64,000 bases of DNA from Actinomadura physcomitrii (GTDB taxonomy: Bacteria; Actinomycetota; Actinomycetes; Streptosporangiales; Streptosporangiaceae), in assembly GCF_008923205.2 (NCBI RefSeq), contig NZ_WBMS02000014.1:62001-126000 (forward strand), given 5' to 3'. This document shows, piece after piece, positions 8,283 through 15,895 of the stretch. The position numbers and the translations under genes were made by a program. Position 1 is the first letter of the stretch. Each line of letters starts with the position of its first letter. Below the pieces are notes generated by a model. That model made no database searches. It worked only from the letters and a program-made list of their open reading frames with translations, and was not told the DNA's origin.

Positions 8283-9041
8283 TCAGCGCGCCACGTAGCC
8301 CCCGTCGACGGGCAGTGCGGCACCGGTGATGAACGACGACTCGTCCGCGGCGAGGAAGAGCGCGGCGGCGGCGAGCTCGGAGGGCAGCCCCCAGCGGTTC
8401 ATCGGCTGGGCGCGCATGGGCATGTCCGGCGGCGGCGACGGGTTCCGCTCCGACGCGCCCGCGAGGCCCGTCCAGGTCATGCCGGGGCAGATCGCGTTGA
8501 CCCGTACGCCCTGCTCGGCGTAGTCGAGCGCGGCGCTCTTGGTCATCTGCACGACGCCGCCCTTGGCCGCGGCGTACACCGAGTGCTCCTTCCAGCCGAC
8601 CAGGCCGGCGGAGGAGGCGGTGTTGACGACGGAGCCGCCGCCGGTGCGCAGCATCGCGGCGATCCCGTACTTCATGCCCAGGAAGACGCCTTTGAGGTTG
8701 ACCGCGATGACGTCGTCGAAGGTGCTCTCGTCCTGCTCGGTGATGGGTCTGCGGGGGCCGCCGAAGCCGGCGTTGTTGCACAGCACGTCGAGTCGCCCGA
8801 AGCGGCGCTCGGCCGTCTCGATCATGGCCCGCACGTCGGCGGCGGCGGACACGTCGGCGTGCACCGCGACGGCCGCGCCGCCGATCTCCTCGGCGACCTC
8901 GTCCTGCCGGCCGCTGCGGTCGGCGCACACGACCTTCGCGCCGTGCTCGGCGAACAGCACGGCCATGGACCGCCCGATCCCCGACCCGGCACCGGTGATC
9001 ACCGCGACCTTGCCGGCGAGCCGTCCTGCGTTGTCCGTCAT
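8283..9041 (-). CDS. SDR family NAD(P)-dependent oxidoreductase
   Basis: This 252-aa classical SDR has TGAGSGIG near residues 16-23, CNNAGFG, the catalytic Ser in TASSAG and Tyr-x3-Lys in VYAAAKGG, and the C-terminal FITGAALPVDGGY signature. An acidic residue after the second strand (VVCADRSG) suggests NAD(H). It probably oxidises a secondary alcohol in the catabolic route. Its ATG overlaps the stop of the upstream PaaX-type regulator gene (ATGA), so the two are translationally coupled. Confidence 0.92.
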   Translation of the reverse strand: MTDNAGRLAGKVAVITGAGSGIGRSMAVLFAEHGAKVVCADRSGRQDEVAEEIGGAAVAVHADVSAAADVRAMIETAERRFGRLDVLCNNAGFGGPRRPITEQDESTFDDVIAVNLKGVFLGMKYGIAAMLRTGGGSVVNTASSAGLVGWKEHSVYAAAKGGVVQMTKSAALDYAEQGVRVNAICPGMTWTGLAGASERNPSPPPDMPMRAQPMNRWGLPSELAAAALFLAADESSFITGAALPVDGGYVAR

Positions 9042-9973
9042 GGTGTGCTTCCTTGCGTCGGGTCCGGTGGCGCGCTCGTGGTGGTGCGGTGCCGCGTCAT
9101 CCGGGCGAGCGCCGCGTCGTGCCTGGCGATGATCTGGCGGACGCGCGCCTCCGCCAGCGGCCCGAGCCCGTCGTAGACGCCCGCGAACAGGCTCCGCGCC
9201 CGCCGCCCGGGCCACGGGCGGGGCAGCAGGCCCTCCGGCAGCTCCGGGTCGAGGCTGATCAGGGCGAGCCAGGCGTCCTTGACGTTCGTCCTGGCCACGA
9301 GCGCCTCCGCGGTGCCGACCTGCCCGCGCTCGACGCGGTGGAGGAGCGGTTCGTGCTCGGCGATGAACGCCTCGTAGCGCGCGGCGATCGCCCCGACGTC
9401 CCACGCGGCGAGCGGGTCGCCCGGCCCGGACGCGTACGTCACCTCGGCGCGCAGGACGGTCGCGTGCCCGACCCCCAGGTTCTCCAGGAGTTCGACGGTC
9501 TGGTCGCGGTCGGCGTGCGGCGACACCCAGACGCTGTCGTACAGGGGGGCGTAGCCGAGCCAGCGCAGCCGCGTCCGGATGACGTAGCGCAGGTCGCGCC
9601 GCTCGTCGGGGACCGAGAACAGGACGGTCGTCCACGAGCCGTCCCACGCCCGGTCCCCGGCGCGGAACTCCACGACCCGCCGCTGGGTCTGCTCCAGCGC
9701 TCGCGCGGCGTCCGGCGTCAGCCGGTAGAAGGTCCGCCGGCCGGTCTTCGTCGCCTCCAGCAGGCCCCGCCGGGCGAGCCGCGCGATCGCGGCCCGCGCG
9801 CTCGCCTGCGTGTTGGCGAACTCGGTGAGCAGCTCGACCAGCGCGGCCGACGGCAGGTACTCCTTGGTGCCGAACCAGTGGTCGGTGAACAGCCCCAGCA
9901 CCAGATGCTGCGGGTTCGGCCCGACCTGGACGCGCGGGAAGTCGACCTCGGTCTCCACGTAGGCTTCCATCAC
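9038..9973 (-). CDS. PaaX-family transcriptional regulator
   Basis: The 311-aa protein has a winged-helix N-terminus (about residues 20-90, with TQASARAAIARLARRGLL as the recognition region) followed by a PaaX-like central and C-terminal domain containing RTRLRWLGYAPLYDSVWVSP. PaaX proteins repress aromatic (phenylacetyl-CoA) degradation operons and respond to acyl-CoA ligands. The start is GTG 9973 or the adjacent ATG 9970; no clear ribosome binding site is seen. It lies 76 bp downstream of the Rieske partner gene and overlaps the next SDR by four bases, so it is embedded in the minus-strand catabolic run and probably regulates it in response to a CoA thioester. Confidence 0.85.
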   Translation of the reverse strand: MMEAYVETEVDFPRVQVGPNPQHLVLGLFTDHWFGTKEYLPSAALVELLTEFANTQASARAAIARLARRGLLEATKTGRRTFYRLTPDAARALEQTQRRVVEFRAGDRAWDGSWTTVLFSVPDERRDLRYVIRTRLRWLGYAPLYDSVWVSPHADRDQTVELLENLGVGHATVLRAEVTYASGPGDPLAAWDVGAIAARYEAFIAEHEPLLHRVERGQVGTAEALVARTNVKDAWLALISLDPELPEGLLPRPWPGRRARSLFAGVYDGLGPLAEARVRQIIARHDAALARMTRHRTTTSAPPDPTQGSTP

Positions 9974-10049
9974 GCCGGAAGGCTATCCACGGCCGTCCCG
10001 CCCGGCCGTCCGCACGCCGCCGCGGCGATGGTCATCGTCCGGTCCCCGT

Positions 10050-10391
10050 TCACACGGCCGGTTCGGCGGTGGTGGTGAAGAAGGCGGATCCGGAGTCGGG
10101 GATGCGCGGCTGGTGGAAGACGTTGACCGCGTAGGAGACGAGGATCATCGAGTACAGCAGCCGCAGCAGCCGGGTGGCGTCGTCGTCCAGGTCGTTCAGG
10201 TCGAGTGCGTTGAGGTGCTCGATGGCCTCTTCGGCGCGCGGGGCGATGGCGTCGTAGAAGGCGGCGAGCTCGTCGAAGGTCTTGGACAGGCGCATGTCGT
10301 AGCGTTCCTGCCGGGTGGGGCGGGCCCAGTCGGCGACCCAGGGCTCCAGGTCGGTGAACGGGGCGGGCAGGCTTGTCGCGGTGGACGGCAT
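10050..10391 (-). CDS. Conserved ~113-aa Rieske-oxygenase partner protein (copy A)
   Basis: This 113-aa protein is homologous to the products at 26444 and 31118 and, like them, directly follows a Rieske oxygenase gene. Conserved features are DLEPW near residue 14, a Trp seven residues later, RY, FYDA-x2-PR around residues 44-51, LLYSMI near 88 and QP-R-x-PDSGS near the C-terminus. No Cys/His metal motif, signal peptide or membrane segment is visible; it looks helical. It is too short and unlike the SnoaL-type beta subunit of aromatic dioxygenases. Its ATG shares one base with the Rieske stop codon (TGATG), implying coupled synthesis and probably a complex. I do not recognise a named family; the function is inferred only from pairing. 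Confidence 0.85.
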   Translation of the reverse strand: MPSTATSLPAPFTDLEPWVADWARPTRQERYDMRLSKTFDELAAFYDAIAPRAEEAIEHLNALDLNDLDDDATRLLRLLYSMILVSYAVNVFHQPRIPDSGSAFFTTTAEPAV

Positions 10392-11692
10392 CAGCCCTCC
10401 TTCTCGGCGGAACGGGTCTGGTGGGCGGTGACGGTGTCGCGGACGGTCTTGTGGAACTTGCGGATCAGCAGCTCCTGGTCCGACAGGTGGAAGTGCTGGT
10501 TGGCGCGGGTCGACAGGCCCATCTGGGTGGCCTCGATCGTGTTGACGTCCTGCATGGCGAACTCGATGGTGCTGTCGACGACGAGTTCCTGCGCGAGCCG
10601 CTCCTGGGCGTTCTTCGGCGGGACGAAGTACATGTCGATGTCGTAGGTGTGCTGGTCGACGGCTTGGGGCCAGTAGGTGTAGGTGATGTAGAACCCGCGC
10701 GCCCAGATCTGCACCGACAGGTTGGGGAACAGCCAGAACTGGTCGTTGCCCCAGGAGCGGATGTTCCCCTTGTTGAGGAAGCCGGGGAGGGGGCCGATGT
10801 CGGGGACGTCGTCGGGGCCGAACAGTCCGGCGCGGAACAGCTTGTACACCCAGATCTGGTCGCGCTGGGCGGGGCCGGCGGTGCCGGGCTCGCGCGGCGG
10901 GAGCGGGGGCGGGCCGGGCACCGAGGTGAGCATGTGCGGGGTGAACAGGTCGTAGTGGTAGGCGTCGACCGGGGGGACGAGCTTTTCGGCCTGGGCGATG
11001 TCCTTGGCGATGAAGCGGGCGTGCACGTACGGCGGGTGGTACCACTCGCAGACCGAGTCGACGGCGAGCTTCCAGTTGCCGCGGATCGGCGCGGAGAACC
11101 CGTAGTGCTGGGTCATCTCGTGGAACGGGTAGGCCTCCAGTTCCAGGAGGCGGTCGCCGAGGTAGCTGCGCAGCGGGACGGGGTCGTCGGAGAGGTTGAC
11201 GAAGATGAACCCGGCGAACTCCTCGCAGTGCACCGGCGGCATCCGCAGCGAGTCCTTGTCCAGCCCGAAGAACTCCTGCTCGTTGGTGACGTGGGTGACG
11301 CGGCCGTCCAGGCCGTACCGCCAGCCGTGGTACTTGCAGGCGAACTCGCGGCACGAGCCCTTGGACTCCTGCTGGGGGTGCTCCTGCCAGACGACCTTGT
11401 TGCCGCGGTGGGCGCACACGTTGTGGAAGGCGTTGACCGTCCCGTCGCGGCGCCGCGCGATCACGATCGAGGCCAGGCCCGGCAGTTCACGGGTGAAGAA
11501 CGTGCCCGGGCGGGGCAGCCGCTCGGACCGGCCGACGTACAGCCAGGACCGCTTGAACACCGCTTCGCGTTCGGCGGCGAAGAACTCAGGGGAGATCGAG
11601 TCCTCGTAGTCGACGGGTCCGGTGCCCAGGTCGGGGTAGTCCGGGGTGAACTTCCCCCGCCCCGTGGACAGGCGTTGCTGCAGCTCGGTCAT
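10391..11692 (-). CDS. Rieske non-heme iron oxygenase alpha subunit A
   Basis: The 433-aa protein has a Rieske [2Fe-2S] domain (Cys93-x-His95 in CAHRG, Cys119-x2-His122 in CKYHGW) and a catalytic domain with the mononuclear iron pair His219 and His224 in EWYHPPYVH. Such enzymes hydroxylate or dihydroxylate hydrophobic rings with O2 and electrons delivered by a separate reductase. ATG at 11692 follows AGGAGG by seven bases. It is followed by its small partner and preceded by a crotonase-type hydrolase on the same strand. It is more diverged from copies B and C than they are from each other, mainly in the 230-290 region, which contains a proline-rich insertion. The substrate is unknown. Confidence 0.93.
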   Translation of the reverse strand: MTELQQRLSTGRGKFTPDYPDLGTGPVDYEDSISPEFFAAEREAVFKRSWLYVGRSERLPRPGTFFTRELPGLASIVIARRRDGTVNAFHNVCAHRGNKVVWQEHPQQESKGSCREFACKYHGWRYGLDGRVTHVTNEQEFFGLDKDSLRMPPVHCEEFAGFIFVNLSDDPVPLRSYLGDRLLELEAYPFHEMTQHYGFSAPIRGNWKLAVDSVCEWYHPPYVHARFIAKDIAQAEKLVPPVDAYHYDLFTPHMLTSVPGPPPLPPREPGTAGPAQRDQIWVYKLFRAGLFGPDDVPDIGPLPGFLNKGNIRSWGNDQFWLFPNLSVQIWARGFYITYTYWPQAVDQHTYDIDMYFVPPKNAQERLAQELVVDSTIEFAMQDVNTIEATQMGLSTRANQHFHLSDQELLIRKFHKTVRDTVTAHQTRSAEKEG

Positions 11693-11767
11693 GCGCTGCC
11701 TCCTTGCGGTCCGATGGCCCGATAGTAGGCACTTTTTCTTCGTGTGAACATGTATCTGTCGTGCTAT

Positions 11768-12622
11768 TTAGGTCCAGGGCTTGTCGTTCCAGGCGCGGTC
11801 CAGGGGCTCCATGCCGCCGCCGAAGGGGAAGAACTCCTGCTGGGCGTAGGTCTCGCGGGCCAGGCCGTGGCCGAGCTCCTCCAGGTAGGCGCGCTTGAGC
11901 TGCTGCGTGAACAGCTGCCGCGTGTACCGCAGCACCATCGGCGGCCGCTTGACCAGCTCCCTCGCCAGCTCCCACGCCCTGTCGAGGACCTGGTCCTTGG
12001 GCAGGACCTCGTTCACCGCGCCCCACTCCCGCGCCTCCTGGGCGGACAGCTTCTTGCCGGTGAGCAGGAAATAGCGGGCCCGGTTGTGGCCGACCAGGAA
12101 GCTCCAGATCACGTGCTGCCCGTCGCCCGGCACCTGGCCGCGCGGGAAGTGCGAGACGTCCTGGAACCAGGCGTCCTCGGAGGCCAGCACGATGTCGCCC
12201 ATCAGCGGGACCTCGGAGTGGATGTTGCACGGGCCGTTGACCACGCTGATCATCGGCACGTCCACCTCCAGGACGTTCTGCTGGAGCTGGCGGTTGTACC
12301 AGGCCTTCTCGTCCAGCTTGTGCAGCCCGCGGACGCCGGGCATCGCGTCGTAGACCGGCGGGTCGGGGAGCGTGCCGTCGGGCATCAGGCCCCAGTCGGC
12401 GTTGTAGTTCTCGCCGGTCCCGGTGTGGATGAGCACCTTGATCTCGCGGTCGCCGGCCACGTCGGCGAACGCGTCGGCCATGTCGTCGTGCGACTTCCAG
12501 TCCCACACCAGGCTCCCGCCGCCGGTGTGGCACTGCATGAGCAGGATCCCGTCGTCGCTCAGCTCGAAGCGGTAGTTGGGATAGCGGTCCTTGTAGTCCT
12601 CATACCTGGCGCGCTTGACCAT
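11768..12622 (-). CDS. Crotonase-fold hydrolase, 6-oxocamphor hydrolase-like (retro-Claisenase)
   Basis: The 284-aa protein is a crotonase-superfamily member. It carries His135 (HSEVP), His158 (SHFP), Asp167 (VPGDG) and Glu257 (LARE). These match, with one constant offset of 13, the residues I recall as catalytic in Rhodococcus 6-oxocamphor hydrolase (His122, His145, Asp154, Glu244). That enzyme cleaves a C-C bond of a cyclic beta-diketone by a retro-Claisen reaction, so ring opening is the most likely role here rather than enoyl-CoA hydration. ATG at 12622 follows GAAGGGA; the open frame extends about 11 codons further without conserved sequence. It heads the minus-strand operon with Rieske A and is divergent from the LLM oxidoreductase. 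Confidence 0.82.
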   Translation of the reverse strand: MVKRARYEDYKDRYPNYRFELSDDGILLMQCHTGGGSLVWDWKSHDDMADAFADVAGDREIKVLIHTGTGENYNADWGLMPDGTLPDPPVYDAMPGVRGLHKLDEKAWYNRQLQQNVLEVDVPMISVVNGPCNIHSEVPLMGDIVLASEDAWFQDVSHFPRGQVPGDGQHVIWSFLVGHNRARYFLLTGKKLSAQEAREWGAVNEVLPKDQVLDRAWELARELVKRPPMVLRYTRQLFTQQLKRAYLEELGHGLARETYAQQEFFPFGGGMEPLDRAWNDKPWT

Positions 12623-12716
12623 CGGCCGTCCCTTCGCCCGGGTGGGGGCCCGCATCCGGCGCCCGGCCCGCCCGGACCTCTGTTATGCGACATGGTTTTG
12701 GCGTACGGTGCTAAAT

Positions 12717-13676
12717 ATGCATCCTTTTCGGTTCGCCGTCCAGGCGACCAAGGCGACCAGCGGGGCGCAGTGGCGCGAGCTCGCCCGCAAGGCCGAGGAC
12801 CTCGGTTACGCCACCCTGTTCGTCGCCGACCACTACCTCGGGCCGGGCCCGGCGGCCCGCGAGTCGCGGCTGCCGCCTCAGCACCTCGCGCCGATCGCCG
12901 CGATGGCCGCGGCCGCCGCCGTGACGGAGCGGCTCCGCGTCGGATGCCGCGTGTTCTGCGTCGACTACCACGTCCCGGCCGTCCTGGCGAAGGAGGCGGC
13001 GACCCTGGACCTGCTGTCCGACGGCAGGCTCGAGTTCGGCATCGGCGCAGGCTGGAGCGAGCGCGAGTACCGCGCGATGGGGCTGGACTTCGCGGCCCCC
13101 GCCCGCCGCGTCGACAAGCTGGCGGACGTCGTCGCCCTGCTCAAAGCGCACTGGAGCGGCGAGCCCCTGGACCACCGGGGCCCGTTCGCGACCGCGACCG
13201 GATACGCGGGCCTGCCCCTGCCGGCCCGGCGCCCCCGCCCGCCGATCATGATCGGCGGCGCCCGCAGGCGCGTCCTGTCGCTCGCCGCCCGCGAGGCCGA
13301 CATCGTCAGCGTCAACAACGTCCCGTTCGACGCGGTCAACGACGCCGGCCGCACCCCCGCCGAAGAGGCCGCGCACCGCTTCGCCCTCGTCCGCGACGCG
13401 GCGGGCGACCGGCTCCCCGGCCTGGAGATCGAGAGCTCGCCGTTCTTCACCGAGATCACCGACGACCCCGCCGCGGCCGTGGCCCGCGTCGCCAAGCTCA
13501 TGGGCGTCCCGCCGGACGGACTTTCCGAGCACCCCAACGTGCTGGCCGGCTCGCTCGGCGAGGTGACCGACCGGCTCCAGCAGCGCCGCGAGACCTACGG
13601 CGCGAACTACATCACCGTCCAGCAGCGCGAGATGGAGCGCTTCGCGCCGGTCGTCGCCCGGCTCGCGGGGCGCTAG
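12717..13676 (+). CDS. LLM-class (F420/flavin-dependent) oxidoreductase
   Basis: This 319-aa protein belongs to the luciferase-like monooxygenase family, with the F420-type features LFVADHYLG near residue 37, FGIGAGWSEREY near 105 and IMIGGARRRVL near 180. Members oxidise or reduce substrates with F420 or flavin in the cytoplasm. The assigned ATG has no Shine-Dalgarno sequence, but TACGGT ends exactly seven bases before it, so the mRNA is probably leaderless. It is divergent from the retro-Claisenase operon and begins a plus-strand run with a CoA-transferase and a CitE-type lyase. The reaction is not assignable from the sequence. Confidence 0.85.
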   Translation: MHPFRFAVQATKATSGAQWRELARKAEDLGYATLFVADHYLGPGPAARESRLPPQHLAPIAAMAAAAAVTERLRVGCRVFCVDYHVPAVLAKEAATLDLLSDGRLEFGIGAGWSEREYRAMGLDFAAPARRVDKLADVVALLKAHWSGEPLDHRGPFATATGYAGLPLPARRPRPPIMIGGARRRVLSLAAREADIVSVNNVPFDAVNDAGRTPAEEAAHRFALVRDAAGDRLPGLEIESSPFFTEITDDPAAAVARVAKLMGVPPDGLSEHPNVLAGSLGEVTDRLQQRRETYGANYITVQQREMERFAPVVARLAGR

Positions 13677-13702
13677 CGGACCGGCCGCCGCGGCCGGCGA
13701 TC

Positions 13703-14944
13703 ATGGAGGACACGCAGGTGGTCGGAGACGAGAGCGGCGCGATGCCCGAAGCGCGCGGACCGCTCGACGGGGTGCGGGTCGTCGAGGCGGCCACGCTGGC
13801 GGCCGGGCCGACGGTGGCCACGACGCTGGGGGAGTTCGGCGCCGAGGTCATCAAGGTCGAGCCGCCGGGCGCCGGGGACCCGATGCGCACCTGGGGCGAC
13901 CGCAGGGACGGCATCGGCCTGGTGTGGAAGAGCATCGGCCGCAACAAGAAGTGCGTCACCCTCGACCTGCGCGGACCCGCCGGCCGGCGGCTGCTGCACC
14001 GGCTGCTCGACGTCAGCGACGTGCTCGTGGTCGGCAACCGTCCGAGCACCCTGGCCCGCTGGGGGATCGACTTCGACTCGGTCCATGCCGCGCACCCGCA
14101 TGTCGTGGTCGCGCACATCACCGGCTACGGGCGCGGCGGCCCCAAGAGCGACCGGCCCGGTTACGGCACGCTCGCCGAGGCGATGAGCGGCTTCGCGCAC
14201 GTCACCGGCCCCGCCGACGGCCCGCCGACCCTGCCGCCGTTCATGCTGGCCGACGGCGTCGCCGGCCTCACCGCCGCCTGCGCGGTCATGATGGCGCTCT
14301 ACCACCGCGACGTCCACGGCGCGGACGGCCAGCTCGTGGACGTCAGCCTCCTCGAACCGCTCGCACGGCTCATCGAGTCGGCGACGCTCGCCTACGACCA
14401 GCTCGGCACCGTCAAGGCCAGGACCGGCAACCGGCTGGACGCCAGCGCCCCGCGCAACGCCTACCGCACCCGCGACGGCCGCTGGCTGGCGATCTCCAGC
14501 GCGTCGCCGAGCATCGCGGTGCGCGTCTTCCGCGCCATCGGCCGCCCCGACCTCGCCGAGCACCCCGGCTACGTCGACCCCGTCCGCCGCCAGGAGCGGG
14601 CCGCCGAGGTGGACGAGCTGGTCGCCGCCTGGGTCGCCCGCCGCACCCTCGCCGAGGCCATGGCCGTCTTCGAGGACGCCGAGGTGACCGCGGCGCCCGT
14701 CTACGACGCGCCCGCCCTGCTGGCCGACGAGCACCTGCGGGCCCGCGGCACCTTCCGGGCCGTGGACGATCCCGACCTCGGCCGCATGACCGTCCAGGCG
14801 CCGGTGCCGAGGCTCAGCGCCACCCCGGGGCGCGTCGAGCACCTCGGCCGCCCGCTCGGCGCCGACAACGACCGCGTCTACCGCGAGCTGCTCGGCCTCG
14901 GCGCCGCCGAGATCGAGGACCTGCGCGAAGAAGGAGTCATCTGA
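13703..14944 (+). CDS. CaiB/BaiF (family III) CoA-transferase
   Basis: The 413-aa protein has the family III CoA-transferase signature: VVEAATLAAGPTVATTLGEF, VIKVEPP, a nucleotide-contacting VTLDLR segment, GYGRGGP, and a candidate catalytic Asp184 in MLADGVAGLT. It would transfer CoA from a donor thioester to a carboxylic acid produced by ring opening. ATG 13703 is used; an in-frame ATG at 13742 with GGAGA upstream is a plausible alternative. It starts 26 bp after the LLM gene and its stop overlaps the ATG of the CitE-type lyase by one base, so the three genes form an operon. Confidence 0.92.
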   Translation: MEDTQVVGDESGAMPEARGPLDGVRVVEAATLAAGPTVATTLGEFGAEVIKVEPPGAGDPMRTWGDRRDGIGLVWKSIGRNKKCVTLDLRGPAGRRLLHRLLDVSDVLVVGNRPSTLARWGIDFDSVHAAHPHVVVAHITGYGRGGPKSDRPGYGTLAEAMSGFAHVTGPADGPPTLPPFMLADGVAGLTAACAVMMALYHRDVHGADGQLVDVSLLEPLARLIESATLAYDQLGTVKARTGNRLDASAPRNAYRTRDGRWLAISSASPSIAVRVFRAIGRPDLAEHPGYVDPVRRQERAAEVDELVAAWVARRTLAEAMAVFEDAEVTAAPVYDAPALLADEHLRARGTFRAVDDPDLGRMTVQAPVPRLSATPGRVEHLGRPLGADNDRVYRELLGLGAAEIEDLREEGVI

Positions 14945-15849
14945 TGCCCGAGCCGAGAGCCCGCAGGTCGGAACTGGCGACGCCGGCGAGCGAGGAGCAC
15001 ATGTGCGCGAAGGCGGCGCGGTCGGGCGCGGACCTGGTCTTCCTCGACCTGGAGGACGCCTGCGCCCCGGCGGTGAAGGAGCGGGCGCGCGGCGTCGCCG
15101 TCGCCGCGCTGACCGGGCTGGACTGGGGGCGCACGGCGCGCGCCGTCCGCGTCAACGGCCTGGACACGCCCTGGTGCCACGGCGACGTCATCGAGGTCGT
15201 CACCGGGGCGCGCGAGGCGCTCGACGTGATCATCCTGCCGAAGGCGCGGGCCGCCCGCGACGTGTGGTGGCTCGACGTCCTGCTCACCCAACTCGAGGAG
15301 AAGCTCGCGATGCGCAAGCGGATCGGCGTCGAGGTGCTCATCGAGGAGGCCGAAGGCCTGGCGAACGCCGTCGAGATCGCCCGCGCGAGCGACCGCCTCG
15401 AAGCGGTCATCTTCGGCGCCGGGGACCTGTCCGCCTCGCTGCGCGCCCGGGTCGACGGCAACTTCGACCCGCTCGGCGACTACCCCGGCGACTTCTGGCA
15501 CCACGCCCGCGTCCAGGTCCTGACCGCCGCCCGCACGGCCGGCATCGACGCCGTCGACGCGCCGTACCCCGCCTACCAGGACGCGGACGGCTACCGCAGG
15601 GCAGCCGCGCACGCCGCCCTGCTCGGCTTCGACGGCAAGTGGGCCATCCACCCCGGCCAGATCGCGACGGCCAACGAGGTGTTCACCCCGACGGCCGAGG
15701 AGGTCGCGCAGGCCAGGGAGGTGACGGAGGCCTACCGGCGCGCCGCCGCCGCGGGCACCGGCGCCATCGGCCGCGACGGACGCCTCGTCGACGCGGCCCA
15801 CCTGCGCCACGCGGCCAACGTCCTGCGCCGGGCGGCGCCGGCCGGGTGA
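14944..15849 (+). CDS. HpcH/HpaI aldolase/citrate lyase (CitE-like) family protein
   Basis: The 301-aa protein has CitE-type motifs: FLDLEDAC for Mg2+/substrate binding, an Arg in AVRVNG, VEVLIEEAEGL with the second metal ligand, and the C-terminal KWAIHPGQI. CitE-like enzymes cleave or form C-C bonds of 3-hydroxyacyl-CoA thioesters such as malyl- or citramalyl-CoA, giving acetyl- or pyruvate-type products. It follows a CoA-transferase with a one-base overlap, so a transferase-then-lyase sequence is likely. A comparable CoA-transferase/CitE pair lies at 48486-50542. Confidence 0.9.
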   Translation: MPEPRARRSELATPASEEHMCAKAARSGADLVFLDLEDACAPAVKERARGVAVAALTGLDWGRTARAVRVNGLDTPWCHGDVIEVVTGAREALDVIILPKARAARDVWWLDVLLTQLEEKLAMRKRIGVEVLIEEAEGLANAVEIARASDRLEAVIFGAGDLSASLRARVDGNFDPLGDYPGDFWHHARVQVLTAARTAGIDAVDAPYPAYQDADGYRRAAAHAALLGFDGKWAIHPGQIATANEVFTPTAEEVAQAREVTEAYRRAAAAGTGAIGRDGRLVDAAHLRHAANVLRRAAPAG

Positions 15850-15895
15850 TCCGCGAGCCGTCGGCGATCGGACCCGGACGAGGGGCCTGCTTCCG

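Noticed and set aside
11693..11767. Shared operator between 11.73 and 12.69 kb (TATCTGTCG/ATGCGACAT-like sequences)
   Set aside because: Similarity is limited to a few bases and not symmetrical; insufficient to call a common site.
11744..13700. Possible fusion of long upstream sequence to the CoA-transferase at 13703
   Set aside because: The 5-prime part is antisense to the crotonase and out of frame over the LLM gene; CoA-transferase similarity starts after 13703.
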